DNA of 64,000 bases from Pseudomonas taiwanensis (GTDB taxonomy: Bacteria > Pseudomonadota > Gammaproteobacteria > Pseudomonadales > Pseudomonadaceae), in the NCBI RefSeq assembly GCF_013393345.1, contig NZ_QJRF01000045.1, forward strand, positions 1-64,000. The letters are read 5' to 3'. A program made the position numbers and the translations under genes. The notes beneath the pieces are model-generated. The model searched no databases and was not told the origin of the DNA. It saw only the letters and a list, made by a program, of their open reading frames with translations. Positions 16,416 through 27,495 of the stretch are shown piece by piece; within the stretch, counting starts at the first letter, position 1; each line of letters opens with the position of its first letter.

Positions 16416-16445
16416 AAGGCGCCACATGTGGCGCTTTCTTCTTTT
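16416..16445 (+). terminator. Terminator after copy B
   Basis: GCGCCACATGTGGCGC is a perfect palindrome, followed by TTTCTTCTTTTT. It is the counterpart of the terminator after copy A. Confidence 0.78.
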
Positions 16446-16469
16446 TGGGGAAGGAAGAATCGATCGACC

Positions 16470-16566
16470 TGTGGGGGCGATTTCAATCGCTGAGCGGACC
16501 GCAGGTACGCCCTTCGGAGATACAACGACAGCTGAGCTGCCCTTAGCGAATGAATTCGCCCCCACA
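16470..16566. repeat. REP-like inverted repeat (GAATTCATTCGC family)
   Basis: TGTGGGGGCGATTTCAATCG at the left and CGAATGAATTCGCCCCCACA at the right. A lone half-copy (TGTAGGAGCGATTTCAATCG) follows at about 16593. Confidence 0.8.
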
Positions 16567-16633
16567 ACAAAAGCCCACTTTCGCGCTGGCCCTGTAGGAG
16601 CGATTTCAATCGCGATGCGGACCGCTGACAGCC

Positions 16634-17605
<972 letters not shown>

Positions 17606-17629
17606 GGGCTTGTCTCCTGGCCGTTTACA

Positions 17630-19366
17630 TCAGAAGTTCGGCAGCTCGAAGCGCCAGGTAGCGACATGGCTGGTGTCGTCGAACTCGCCATGACGGTCCC
17701 AGGTCACCTCGCCTTCCAGCAAGGTCAGTTGTACTTGGGTGTTGTGGATGTTGCCCTTGGGCTCCACCTCGAAGAGATTGCGGTCGAGCACGATCAAGTC
17801 GGCGGACTTGCCCACCTCGATGGACCCAGCCTTGTCTTCGATACCCATGCACCAGGCGCCGTTGATGGTCATCACGCGCATGGCCTGTTCCAGGCTGATG
17901 GGGTTGCCGTAGAAGCGCCCTTCTTCATCGCCATAGGGATTCTCGCGGGTAACCATCGCCTCGAAGCCAATCCAGGGGTTGATGCTGGACACCGGCCAGT
18001 CGGTACCCATGACCGCCACACCGCCGTGCTCCAGGACACCCTTGAAGTTGTAGGCGCGCTGCATCCGGTCTTCACCGAACACCGCGCGGGCATTGGCGAA
18101 GGAGGACGGGAACCAGCCCACCGGGGAGAACTCGGCAGTGACATTGAGTTCGGCGAAGCGCGGCAGGTTGGCATCCAGCAGCGTGGTGCTGTGGGCGCAC
18201 TGGTGGCGTACTCCGCTGTAGCCGTTGCGCCGACGCGCTTCGGCCACGGCATCGAGGAACAGGTCCGACGCACCGTCGCCGGTGCAGTGGGCGATCACGC
18301 GGATGCCCCTGCGGTCCATGTCCACCACCATGTCGGTGATGTGTTCCGGGGTGAGGTTGAGGTGACCGCGCCAGCTGGCATCACCCGGCCAGGCGCTGGA
18401 CAGGTAGGACGAACGGGATTCGTGGGTGCCGTCGAAGTGGAACTTCACTGCGTTGGCGTTGAGTCGGGCGCTGCGGTAGTAGTGGCGCTCCCCGGCAAGC
18501 AGTTCCCAGCGACGCTTCACCGGGAAGATGTCGTCCTGCCAACTGATGGCGGCTTCGACCCGTACCGAAAGTTCACCGGCCTGGTCGATGGTTTTCAGTG
18601 CGTTGAGGCGATGTTCGCAGACGTGGACGAACTTGGTGCCCACCACGCCATGACCGCTCTGGAACCAGACGCCCTCGCGGTAGGCGCGCTTCAGCGCGTG
18701 TTGCGGGGTGGGCGGCATGGCGGCGTGCATCAGCGCATAGGCGCCGTCCACCAGGATGCCTGTGGGCTCGCCGGTGACGCTGTCGCGCTCGATGTAGCCG
18801 TGGCGCGGGTCCATGGTGTCGGCATCGATGCCAGCCAACTCCAGGGCACGGGAGTTGACCATCATGCAGCCCCAGGAACGGTCGAGGATGGCCACCGGAC
18901 GACCTGGCAGGACGCTGTCCAGCCAGTGACGATCAGGCACCAGGCCGGCCTGGCGGAAGGTGTAGCGGACGAAGTACTGACCGTACACCCAACCATCACC
19001 GGGGTGGGCCGCTGCATAGTCGAGGATGGACTGGCGCACCTGCTCCGGGGTCGGGTCTTCCACGCCCACTTCCAGATAGCCCGCATAGCCGGGGGCCAGC
19101 TTCAGGTCCGGATGGGTGTGCATGTCGTAGAGGCCGGGCATGACAAAACGGCCCTTCAGGTCCAGCACCTGGGTGCGCGGACCGATCAGGCTGGCCATGT
19201 CGGAGGTTGCCCCCACCGCGACGAAGCGCCCGCCTCGAATGGCCACGGCTTCAGCCCAGGAATTGGTCTCGTCCACGGTGTAGATGCGGCCGTTGGTCAG
19301 CACCAGGTCGGCAGCACCGGTCGGGCCTGGAACGTTGCTGGAGCGGTAATCGGTGGGGTTACCCAT
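17630..19366 (-). CDS. YtcJ-like metal-dependent amidohydrolase
   Basis: The 578-residue protein is of the amidohydrolase superfamily, YtcJ branch: LTNGRIYTVDE with AVAIRGGRFVAVG at the start, MPGLYDMHTHPD (metal-binding HxH), RVIAHCTGD, and C-terminal GTDWPVSSINPW and GKSADLIVLDRN. It probably hydrolyses a C-N bond in an amide or N-formyl-like substrate, and is cytoplasmic (no signal). It lies between the M20 hydrolase and CobW genes, likely one operon. The substrate cannot be named. Confidence 0.9.
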   Translation of the reverse strand: MGNPTDYRSSNVPGPTGAADLVLTNGRIYTVDETNSWAEAVAIRGGRFVAVGATSDMASLIGPRTQVLDLKGRFVMPGLYDMHTHPDLKLAPGYAGYLEVGVEDPTPEQVRQSILDYAAAHPGDGWVYGQYFVRYTFRQAGLVPDRHWLDSVLPGRPVAILDRSWGCMMVNSRALELAGIDADTMDPRHGYIERDSVTGEPTGILVDGAYALMHAAMPPTPQHALKRAYREGVWFQSGHGVVGTKFVHVCEHRLNALKTIDQAGELSVRVEAAISWQDDIFPVKRRWELLAGERHYYRSARLNANAVKFHFDGTHESRSSYLSSAWPGDASWRGHLNLTPEHITDMVVDMDRRGIRVIAHCTGDGASDLFLDAVAEARRRNGYSGVRHQCAHSTTLLDANLPRFAELNVTAEFSPVGWFPSSFANARAVFGEDRMQRAYNFKGVLEHGGVAVMGTDWPVSSINPWIGFEAMVTRENPYGDEEGRFYGNPISLEQAMRVMTINGAWCMGIEDKAGSIEVGKSADLIVLDRNLFEVEPKGNIHNTQVQLTLLEGEVTWDRHGEFDDTSHVATWRFELPNF

Positions 19367-19481
19367 GGCAGTGACACCTTCTTCGGAAAAAGCGCGGGCT
19401 TTCCACCCGTCTTGGCAGAGTCAGTCTTGAATCGTTGGGACCGTGATGAGGGCGCGCCCGGTTCGCAGGCGCACCGCCGTT

Positions 19482-21065
19482 TCATTCGTCGTCGCGGGCG
19501 GGAATCCACCACTCTTCACCGCGCACGGTGCGGATGTACTCCGGCCAGCGATAGCGGTGCGGCGCCTGGAAATCCTTCGGCAGCAGCGGCGCTTGCCAGC
19601 GACTGCCGCCGATGCCGCCACCGGTGCGCTCGACGAACTCGGCGCGCGCTGCAGCCAGCAGGTCCGGGCGGGTCAGCAGGTCCACCAGGGTCGCGGCGAT
19701 GGTCTTGGCCGCAACCTGGATCATCGGGTCGATGGTCTGGCGAATGCCGCCTAGGGCGTTGGCCACCCAATCGGGATAGGTGTAGCCAGCCGGCGCCGAG
19801 AGCATCGGCCGCGCGACCAGCAGGCGCACGGTCGGGCAATGCCAGGTGTATTCCGGGTAGTCGTCGGAGGTCAGGTGCTTCTGCCAGGCCGGCATCTGCA
19901 GGCGCATCTGGCGCTCGCACTCCTGCGGCTCGATCAGTTCTTCGGTGGCCGGCAGGAAGGGTTTTTCCATCGGTTCCAGACCCAGGTTGGCCTGGATCTC
20001 CTGGGCGATCTCGATCGCTTCATTGCCCCAGCGCGGTGCGCCGACCAGCGCCAGGTTGTCGTAGGTGGCCTGGGCCATCACGTGGTTGGGCAAGCCGCCA
20101 CGGGACTTGCACACCCAGGTCTTCTTCCACTGGCAACCGGTGGCCAGTGCTGTAGCGGCAGCGTTGTTGTCCATCACCTGGGCGATGGTTTCGGCCTGCT
20201 CGATGGAATCGCAACGCAGCAGGTACTGGATCTGCGAAATGTGCGGCGGCAGGTTGTCGGCAGTCGCCTGCCCGGCAGTGAGAATGGCCTCGTTATAGCT
20301 CCACAGGCCGGTGAACGGCAGGGTGGAACGGCGCAGGCTTTCGTTCAGGGTGTAGAAGTGCACCAGCGCATCGTTGGCGCCCGGTGCGCGGGCTGCCAAG
20401 TGGTTCTGCGGAATCGGGCTGTATTTGTCCGAGGCGATCCAGTTCTGCGGGTCATCGCAGGTAAAGGTGTAGATGTACGCGTAGGCGATACCGCAATGGG
20501 TATCCCAGGTGGTGGTGTTGTTCAGCGGCAGCATGTAGGTGGGGTGGAAGCTGATGGCCGCATCGATATCGTCGTAATAGCCCTTGGCAGCATGCACCGG
20601 CTTGGAGGCGCGCAGCTTTTCCGCCGGCTCGCCGAAGAACTTCAGGGTGCCCTGGATACCGTGCTCCAGCATCGCCGCCTTGGCCGCCAGCAGGCCACCG
20701 AGGGCACTGATGCCCAGTGCCGAATGCGGGTCGGTATGACCGGGAGCGAAGCGCGACAGGCCGTCACGCGGCATCTTGCGGGTCGCCGCGGCCTGGCAGT
20801 TGCCGGGCACCGCGTCGTACTCGCCGTAGGTGGCCACCACCGGGCCTTCACCGTTCTTGAAGGTGGCGCAGAATGCCGTGGGCATGCCACCGCTGCCCTC
20901 CTCAACCTCGAAGCCTTCCTTGCGCAGCAACTCGACGTACCAGGCACAGGACTTGTACTCGCGGAATGCCGGTTCCGCGTAATGCCAGATGACTTGGTGC
21001 CAGTCCGAAAGGGTCTTGTGCTGCTGCGCCACCCATTCCAGGGCGAATTGCTTGGGCTCGTGCAT
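19482..21065 (-). CDS. M20-family amidohydrolase, AbgB-like
   Basis: The 527-residue protein resembles p-aminobenzoyl-glutamate hydrolase subunit B and related M20D peptidases: VVATYGEYDAVPG, GHTDPHSALGISALGG, LKFFGEPAEKLRASKPVHA and FHPTYMLPLNNTT. Metal ligands are likely in the GHTDPH and ISFHP segments. It would split an N-acyl amino acid or similar amide in the cytoplasm. It is the first gene of the leftward hydrolase operon and is divergent from a LysR gene. The GGAGG upstream of MHEPKQ supports the start. Confidence 0.88.
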   Translation of the reverse strand: MHEPKQFALEWVAQQHKTLSDWHQVIWHYAEPAFREYKSCAWYVELLRKEGFEVEEGSGGMPTAFCATFKNGEGPVVATYGEYDAVPGNCQAAATRKMPRDGLSRFAPGHTDPHSALGISALGGLLAAKAAMLEHGIQGTLKFFGEPAEKLRASKPVHAAKGYYDDIDAAISFHPTYMLPLNNTTTWDTHCGIAYAYIYTFTCDDPQNWIASDKYSPIPQNHLAARAPGANDALVHFYTLNESLRRSTLPFTGLWSYNEAILTAGQATADNLPPHISQIQYLLRCDSIEQAETIAQVMDNNAAATALATGCQWKKTWVCKSRGGLPNHVMAQATYDNLALVGAPRWGNEAIEIAQEIQANLGLEPMEKPFLPATEELIEPQECERQMRLQMPAWQKHLTSDDYPEYTWHCPTVRLLVARPMLSAPAGYTYPDWVANALGGIRQTIDPMIQVAAKTIAATLVDLLTRPDLLAAARAEFVERTGGGIGGSRWQAPLLPKDFQAPHRYRWPEYIRTVRGEEWWIPARDDE

Positions 21066-21131
21066 GAAGGAGGTTCCTTGATGGTGTGACCGGGCCCGTC
21101 CGTGCAGGGCCAGCGGTGGGCTGGCCCTAGT

Positions 21132-21183
21132 ATTGTTGAGTCGAGCGATACAACAATCGATTTATTTCGCCACTAATGTTTAG
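21132..21183. promoter_or_regulatory. Divergent promoter with LysR-type palindromes
   Basis: ATTGTTG-N12-CAACAAT (21132-21157) is a perfect 7-base-arm inverted repeat. TAATGTTTAG (21174-21183) follows, preceded by C to give CTAAT, the core bound by E. coli GcvA. The latter recurs in inverted orientation before the ABC importer at 22250. Confidence 0.5.
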
Positions 21184-21218
21184 ATATTTTCACCTCACAC
21201 CAGTATTCCGGAGCTGCC

Positions 21219-22124
21219 ATGCGCTTCCCCTCGATGACCGCCTTGCGCGCCCTGGACGCCGTCGCCCGTCTGGGCAGTGTGTCCGCCGCCGCCCATGAGC
21301 TGAACCTGACCCGAAGCGCCATCAGCCACCAGATCAGCAGCCTGGAAGAGAGTCTTGGCTTCACCCTGACCGAACGCATCGGCCGCGGCATTGGCCTCAC
21401 CTATCGCGGCGAACGCTATGCCCGGGAGGTCCACCGCATCCTTTCCAACCTGGAGGAAGCGAGCCGACGCCTGGATGACCAGGAAATCTCCGGACGCCTC
21501 TGCGTCAGCTGCAATCCCGGCTTCGCCACCTACTGGCTGTGCCATCACATCGGCGGCTTCCTGCGCCAGTACCCGCAAATCCAGTTGCAGCTGATTTCGC
21601 CCCGCACGCCAGACCACGTTGCCAATACAAACGTCGACCTGTTCGTCGCCTATGGCATTGGCGACTGGCCTGACATGTCGGTGGAGCAGATCGTCGCCCT
21701 GCGCTTTTTCCCCGTGTGCAGTCCGCGCCTGATCAACGCCATGGGCGGCCTCAAGAACCCGCAGGAACTGGCCGGATTCCCGCTGCTGCACATGAGCGAC
21801 TACAGCGACTGGCGGGTCTGGCTCGCCGCCGCCGGTGCCTCCAGCGTGGATGCCGGCACCGGCATCGTCTTCTCCGATGCCCACTGCGCGCAGTCCGCGT
21901 GCATTGCCGCTCAGGGCGTCGGCATGGGCGACAACCTGATCAGCGGCGACGCCCTGGCGCGTGGCCTGCTGGTGCGTCCATTCGAAATCGCCATCGACTC
22001 CCATCGTGGCTATTACCTGGTAGCCGACCCGCAGAAGGCTGAACGCCCGGCTGTACAAGCCTTCAGCAACTGGGTGAAGACACAGCTGCAAGCCTCTACA
22101 CAGATCTGGCACGAACACCGCTGA
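21219..22124 (+). CDS. LysR-family regulator, GcvA-like
   Basis: The 301-residue product starts MRFPSMTALRALDAVARLGSVSAAAHELNLTRSAISHQ with the GcvA-type helix-turn-helix, and a C-terminal effector domain (DLFVAYGIGDWPDMSVEQIV, FSDAHCAQSACIAAQGVGMGDN). It is divergent from the hydrolase operon and upstream of the importer, so it probably controls both. GGAG precedes the ATG. It contains the SLEESLGFTLTERIGRG pattern of this group. Confidence 0.88.
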   Translation: MRFPSMTALRALDAVARLGSVSAAAHELNLTRSAISHQISSLEESLGFTLTERIGRGIGLTYRGERYAREVHRILSNLEEASRRLDDQEISGRLCVSCNPGFATYWLCHHIGGFLRQYPQIQLQLISPRTPDHVANTNVDLFVAYGIGDWPDMSVEQIVALRFFPVCSPRLINAMGGLKNPQELAGFPLLHMSDYSDWRVWLAAAGASSVDAGTGIVFSDAHCAQSACIAAQGVGMGDNLISGDALARGLLVRPFEIAIDSHRGYYLVADPQKAERPAVQAFSNWVKTQLQASTQIWHEHR

Positions 22125-22133
22125 GCCTGCTTT

Positions 22134-22198
22134 TGTAGGAGCGAGCTTGCTCGCGAAGCTTTGGTGCTGGCTCGTTCGCGAGCAAGCTCGCTCCTACA
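22134..22198. repeat. REP-like inverted pair (GAGCTTGCTCGC family)
   Basis: TGTAGGAGCGAGCTTGCTCG and its inverse CGAGCAAGCTCGCTCCTACA around a short loop. The same canonical pair occurs at 45282, 50762 and 62151. It could end transcription of the LysR gene. Confidence 0.9.
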
Positions 22199-22249
22199 GA
22201 AGGACGGCGTACAACCCGCGAATTTCGGCCCACTGAATGTCCAAAAAAA

Positions 22250-22259
22250 CTAAACATTA
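22250..22259. promoter_or_regulatory. CTAAACATTA element before the importer operon
   Basis: CTAAACATTA is the exact reverse complement of TAATGTTTAG in the LysR/hydrolase promoter. It lies 108 bases before the importer's first start codon in an AT-rich stretch, where TTGACA at 22295-22300 (in CTTTGACAATAATGG) could be a promoter -35 element. Confidence 0.4.
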
Positions 22260-22366
22260 AGGGAGAAATAATTCCATTGATGTAGCGCTCCCTTTGACAA
22301 TAATGGCCAAAACGCCCAATCCGGGACCCATTTGCGAGTCCCAGCACAACAAGGGGAGTAACCAGC

Positions 22367-23458
<1,092 letters not shown>

Positions 23459-23493
23459 ACCCGCGAACCCCATTAGTTCGACTGCCTCCCTAC

Positions 23494-23501
23494 AACAACA
23501 A
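23494..23501 (+). promoter_or_regulatory. CA motif between ATPase and binding-protein genes
   Basis: TACAACAACAATCGG contains AACAACAA, 42 bases before the binding-protein ATG. It is further from the ribosome-binding site than the motifs of the hap block, so a role is less sure. Confidence 0.3.
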
Positions 23502-23542
23502 TCGGCCGCGCCCCGAAGGGCGGGCCACGCGAGGAATTGCCC

Positions 23543-24658
23543 ATGAGCCAGGAACATCAGCGCGACTGCATCGAAGTCCTCATCGAGAAAGCCCGTAACG
23601 GGCAGATCAACCGCCGCACCTTCATCCAGGCCATGGGCCTGCTGGCCGCCGCGCCGCTCGCCATGCGCAGCGGTATCAGTTGGGCCGCCGACGGCAAGCC
23701 GCTGGTCGTCGTGAACTGGGGCGGTGATGCCCTGGACGCCTTCCGCCGCGCCTGGACCGACAGCTTCAGCAAGAGCACCGGCATCCAGGTTCGCATCGAC
23801 GGCGCCGGCCCGACCGAAGGCGCCATCCGCTCGCAGCTGGCCAGTGGCAAGCCGAGCTGGGACGTCGTCGACGTGGACAGCTACAGCGCCATGACCCTTG
23901 GCCGCGACAAGATCCTCCAGCCGCTGGACTACAGCGTCATCCAGCGTGGCCAGGTCGCCCCCGGCCTGTCCCACGACCACGGCATCGCCGGCTACCTGTT
24001 CAGCTACGTGATGGCCTGGGACAGCGAGCAATTCGGCGACCAGGGGCCGACCAACTGGGCCGATTTCTGGAACGTGGAGAAATTCCCTGGCAAGCGCACC
24101 CTCTACAAGTGGATGAACGGCATGTTGGAAGCCGCCCTGCTGGCCGACGGCGTACCGGCAGAGCAGCTCTACCCGCTGGACGTCCCGCGTGCCCTGCGCA
24201 AGATCGACGAGCTCAAGCCCCACGTCCTGTCGTTCTGGAGCTCCGGTGCAGAGAGCCAGCAGTTAATGATCGAAGGCGAAGTCTCCATGGGCGCCATCTG
24301 GAGCACCCGCGCCAAGCTGCTCGCCGAAGACAGCGAAGGCCGCATCCGCTGGGGCTACGACAACGGCTTCCTCAACGCCAGCAGCTGGGCCGTCCTGCAA
24401 GACAACCCGGCCGGTAGCCAGGCAGCGATGGGCTTCATCCAGCACGCGTTGCAGCCGGAAGGCCAGCTCAAGCTCTTCGAACTGCTGGGTAATGGTCCGT
24501 CCAACGGCGCCACCCAGAAGCTGATGACGGCGGAGCAACGCGAGGCGGATTGCGCGTCCGAGGAGAACTTCAAGAAGCAGATCTTCCTCAACACCGAGTG
24601 GTACGCCGACAACTACGCCACCACCCTGGAACAGTACCTGACCCACCTTTCCAAGTGA
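23543..24658 (+). CDS. Periplasmic binding protein, PotD-like
   Basis: The 371-residue protein has a twin-arginine-type signal (INRRTFIQAMGLLAAAPLA, residues 22-40) and a mature start GKPLVVVNWGGDALDAFRRAW typical of polyamine/opine-type solute-binding proteins (SBP_bac family). GAGGAA seven bases before the ATG fixes the start; an ATG two codons upstream is less likely. It binds the ligand for the two permeases encoded next. The ligand may be the amide compound split by the hydrolases of this locus. Confidence 0.9.
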   Translation: MSQEHQRDCIEVLIEKARNGQINRRTFIQAMGLLAAAPLAMRSGISWAADGKPLVVVNWGGDALDAFRRAWTDSFSKSTGIQVRIDGAGPTEGAIRSQLASGKPSWDVVDVDSYSAMTLGRDKILQPLDYSVIQRGQVAPGLSHDHGIAGYLFSYVMAWDSEQFGDQGPTNWADFWNVEKFPGKRTLYKWMNGMLEAALLADGVPAEQLYPLDVPRALRKIDELKPHVLSFWSSGAESQQLMIEGEVSMGAIWSTRAKLLAEDSEGRIRWGYDNGFLNASSWAVLQDNPAGSQAAMGFIQHALQPEGQLKLFELLGNGPSNGATQKLMTAEQREADCASEENFKKQIFLNTEWYADNYATTLEQYLTHLSK

Positions 24659-24668
24659 GCCGCCGCGC

Positions 24669-25505
24669 ATGAGCACAACCCACTCCGCCAACCTGGAGCG
24701 CAGCCTGCTGCTGATCCCTCTGCCCCTGCTGCTGGTGGTCTTCTACCTGCTGCCGTTCCTCGGCGTAGTGGGCTGGAGCTTCACCCTGCCGGAGCCCGGT
24801 ATCGAGCAGTACCAGCGCATCGCTACCGATCCCGCCATCCACGACATGCTCTGGCGCACGCTGCGCCTGTGCCTGACGGTCAGCACCCTGGCGCTGGTCA
24901 TCGGCTACCTGCTGGCCTACTGCTGGGTGTTCAGCCCGCCGTTCTGGCAACGCATGGTGGAGATCTGCATCTTCATCCCGTTCTGGATTTCGGTACTGGT
25001 GCGGGCGTTCGGCTGGCTGATCGCCCTGCGCAGCAACGGCGTGCTGAACGGCGGCCTGATGGGCCTCGGCCTCATCGACTCGCCGTTGCAGCTGACCCGC
25101 AATGAAACTGGCGTGGTCATCGGCATGCTCCACTTCATGGTGCCTTACGCCCTGTTCCCGCTGCTTTCCAGCATGCGCCAGCTCGACCAGCGCGTACTGC
25201 TGGCATCGCGAGGCCTCGGTGCCGGCGCCCTGCGCACCTTCTGGCAAGTCCTGCTGCCGCAGACCGTACCGGGCCTGCTGGGCGCCTTCATCATGGTCTT
25301 CGTGTTCTGCCTGGGCTTCTTCATCACCCCGGTGCTGCTGGGCGGTGGCCAGACCGTGATGATCGCCGAGTACGTCTTCCTGCAGATGTTCCAGACCAGT
25401 AACTGGGGCCTGGGGGCCGCACTCAGCGTGGTGCTGCTGGCCCTGGTCAGCGCCCTGATCTGGCTGCTGCTGCGCATAACCCGTGTCAACCGCCTGGTGG
25501 GCTGA
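24669..25505 (+). CDS. ABC importer permease, PotB-like
   Basis: The 278-residue membrane protein has six hydrophobic segments and the binding-protein-dependent permease loop (ASRGLGAGALRTFWQVLLPQTVPG). It starts ten bases after the binding-protein stop. It forms half of the channel. Confidence 0.92.
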   Translation: MSTTHSANLERSLLLIPLPLLLVVFYLLPFLGVVGWSFTLPEPGIEQYQRIATDPAIHDMLWRTLRLCLTVSTLALVIGYLLAYCWVFSPPFWQRMVEICIFIPFWISVLVRAFGWLIALRSNGVLNGGLMGLGLIDSPLQLTRNETGVVIGMLHFMVPYALFPLLSSMRQLDQRVLLASRGLGAGALRTFWQVLLPQTVPGLLGAFIMVFVFCLGFFITPVLLGGGQTVMIAEYVFLQMFQTSNWGLGAALSVVLLALVSALIWLLLRITRVNRLVG

Positions 25506-25513
25506 GGTCAATC

Positions 25514-26359
25514 ATGAATACACATAAAACGGGCCTTTCCACCCGCCTGCTCGCCACCGTGGCCATGGCCTTCATGCTGTTCCCGCTGCTGACGGTCATC
25601 CCGGTGTCGTTCACCAGCAAGCGCTACCTGTCGATGCCCAACGGCAACTGGTCGCTGCGCCACTACGAAGCCCTGCTGGGCAACCCGGAGTGGATGGCGA
25701 GCATCCTCCAGAGCCTCGGTATTGCCTTCGCCACCAGCCTGATCGCCACCGCCCTGGCGGTCAGCTTCAGCCTCGGCATCTGGTACCTGCGCTCGCGCCT
25801 GGCCACCGTGCTGATCGGTCTGGTGCTGCTGCCCATGGCGATTCCGCCGGTGATCTCCGCGCTGGTCCTGTACTTCATGGAGACCAACCTCGGTCGCATC
25901 GCTCCCGGCTTCGGCTACGACACCATTCCCGGCGTGATCATCGCCCACGTGGTGATGGTGGTGCCCTACGGCGTGGTGACCATGCTGGTCGCCCTGAGCC
26001 AGATCGATCGCCGCATTGAACTGGCCTCGCGCAACCTCGGCGCCAGCCTGATGCAGACCACTTTCCTGGTGGTGATGCCCAACCTCAAACTCGGCATCGC
26101 CTCCACCGCCCTGCTCAGCTTCGCGCTGTCGTGGGAGGAAGTGGCGGTGACCCTGTTCATCACCAGCGTCGACGTCAACACCCTGCCCCGTCGTATCTGG
26201 GGTGGGCTGAGGGACAACGTCGACCCGAGCGTGGCAGCCATTTCCGTGCTGCTGATCGGGGTGACGCTGCTGGTACTCTGCGCGCGGCTACTGCTGCAGT
26301 ACCTGGCAGAGCGCAAGGCCAGGGAGGCCACGACCAGGGCGGCGACCGCGCCAGCCTGA
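25514..26359 (+). CDS. ABC importer permease, PotC-like
   Basis: The 281-residue membrane protein carries the EAA-type loop (ELASRNLGASLMQTTFLVVMPNLKLGI) and six hydrophobic segments. It starts eight bases after the PotB-like stop and is the last gene before a strong terminator. It forms the second half of the channel. Confidence 0.92.
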   Translation: MNTHKTGLSTRLLATVAMAFMLFPLLTVIPVSFTSKRYLSMPNGNWSLRHYEALLGNPEWMASILQSLGIAFATSLIATALAVSFSLGIWYLRSRLATVLIGLVLLPMAIPPVISALVLYFMETNLGRIAPGFGYDTIPGVIIAHVVMVVPYGVVTMLVALSQIDRRIELASRNLGASLMQTTFLVVMPNLKLGIASTALLSFALSWEEVAVTLFITSVDVNTLPRRIWGGLRDNVDPSVAAISVLLIGVTLLVLCARLLLQYLAERKAREATTRAATAPA

Positions 26360-26363
26360 TACG

Positions 26364-26395
26364 AAAAAGCCCGGACCTGATCCGGGCTTTTTTGT
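26364..26395 (+). terminator. Strong Rho-independent terminator
   Basis: AAAAAGCCCGGA / TCCGGGCTTTTTT stem with a CCTGA loop, directly after the permease gene. Confidence 0.92.
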
Positions 26396-26409
26396 TTTGG
26401 AATACGGAC

Positions 26410-26640
26410 TGTAGGAGCGAGCTTGCTCGCGAATCTTGGAGGTCGGAGCAGGCCTGTTACCACCCTCACCCCCGCCCCTCTCCCGCAGGAGAGGGGTGAC
26501 TCGCGCCGGCAGCGCCATGCCATCCGGCAATCGCGAAACCCTGTGGGGGCGATTTCAATCGCTAAGGGCAGCGCAGTTGCCCCACTGCCCCTCCAAGGGC
26601 GAACCTTCGGTCCGCTCAGCGAATGAATTCGCCCCCACAA
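26410..26640. repeat. Cluster of three intergenic repeat types
   Basis: A single TGTAGGAGCGAGCTTGCTCG arm (26410), a CCCTCTCCCGCAGGAGAGGG hairpin unit (26463-26540) and a TGTGGGGGCGATTTCAATCG...CGCCCCCACA pair (26542-26640) fill the gap between two convergent genes. The second unit recurs at 45024 and 45185, again followed by the same order of elements. Confidence 0.8.
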
Positions 26641-26656
26641 AAAGCACAGCCAGCCC

Positions 26657-27391
26657 TCAGCTGCGGAACGACGAATCGATCCGATCCAGCCGACGCAATT
26701 CCGCCTGCCAGACCAGGTCGACGCTTTCCAGGTGGTAGCGGTCGTTGTTCAACTGGCGCGCGGTGAACTCACAGGCGTCGTGGTCGGGGATGATCAGCGG
26801 CCGGCCCGCTTTCATCGCTTCCAGCTGAATCTCGCAGGCCTGGTTCAGGTAATACATCAGGAAGTAGGCCTCGGCCACGCTGCGGCCGACGGTGAGCAGA
26901 CCGTGGTTGCGCAGGATCATTGCCTTGCTGTCGCCCAGGGCGGCGACGATGCGGGCACGGACTTCCAGGTCCAGCGGCACGCCTTCGTAGTCGTAGTAGG
27001 CCAGCCGGTTATAGAAGGTCATGTTGGTCTGGTTCAGCGGCAGCAGCCCTTCCTCCAGCGCCGCCACGGCCATGCCGGCCATGGTGTGGGTATGCATCAC
27101 GCACACCGCGTCGTGGCGATTCATGTGGACGGCGCTGTGGATGGTGAAGCCGGCTGGGTTCACGTCCGGCGAGCCGGCTTCGAGCTTGTTGCCGTCGACG
27201 TCGATGGCCACCAGGTTGGAGGCGCTGACCTCTTCCGGACGCAGGCCGTACTGGTTGATCAGGAAGGCCGGTTCGTCCCCCGGCAGACGCACGGAAATGT
27301 GAGTAAAGACCTGGTCGCTCCAGCCGTTGAGGTCCAGCAGTCGGTAGGCAGCGGCAAGGTCGGTGCGCAGTTGTTGTTCTGTCGTGTTCAT
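26657..27391 (-). CDS. Class II aldolase/adducin-family protein
   Basis: The 244-residue protein has the class II aldolase core with metal-binding histidines in VCVMHTHTMAGMAV and catalytic-region NHGLLTVGRSVAEAYFLMYYL. Members include fuculose- and ribulose-phosphate aldolases and decarboxylases, as well as uncharacterised proteins like this one. GGGAGA before the ATG at 27391 fixes the start. Codons 6-8 contain AACAACAA, a CA motif. It is divergent from a LysR gene that probably controls it. The substrate is unknown. Confidence 0.87.
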   Translation of the reverse strand: MNTTEQQLRTDLAAAYRLLDLNGWSDQVFTHISVRLPGDEPAFLINQYGLRPEEVSASNLVAIDVDGNKLEAGSPDVNPAGFTIHSAVHMNRHDAVCVMHTHTMAGMAVAALEEGLLPLNQTNMTFYNRLAYYDYEGVPLDLEVRARIVAALGDSKAMILRNHGLLTVGRSVAEAYFLMYYLNQACEIQLEAMKAGRPLIIPDHDACEFTARQLNNDRYHLESVDLVWQAELRRLDRIDSSFRS

Positions 27392-27495
27392 CGGTTCTCC
27401 CGCAGGCAAATGGCGTGGTCGAAAGCGGCCAGCCTATGGCCGCTTGCTGGTTACGGGATATCGATTTATCTTCCGCAAATTCATTCCAAATCGTA

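Noticed and set aside
1-16445. Transposon bounded by the two repeat-protein genes
   Set aside because: No transposase, terminal inverted repeat or target duplication was found; direct repeats alone support only recombination.
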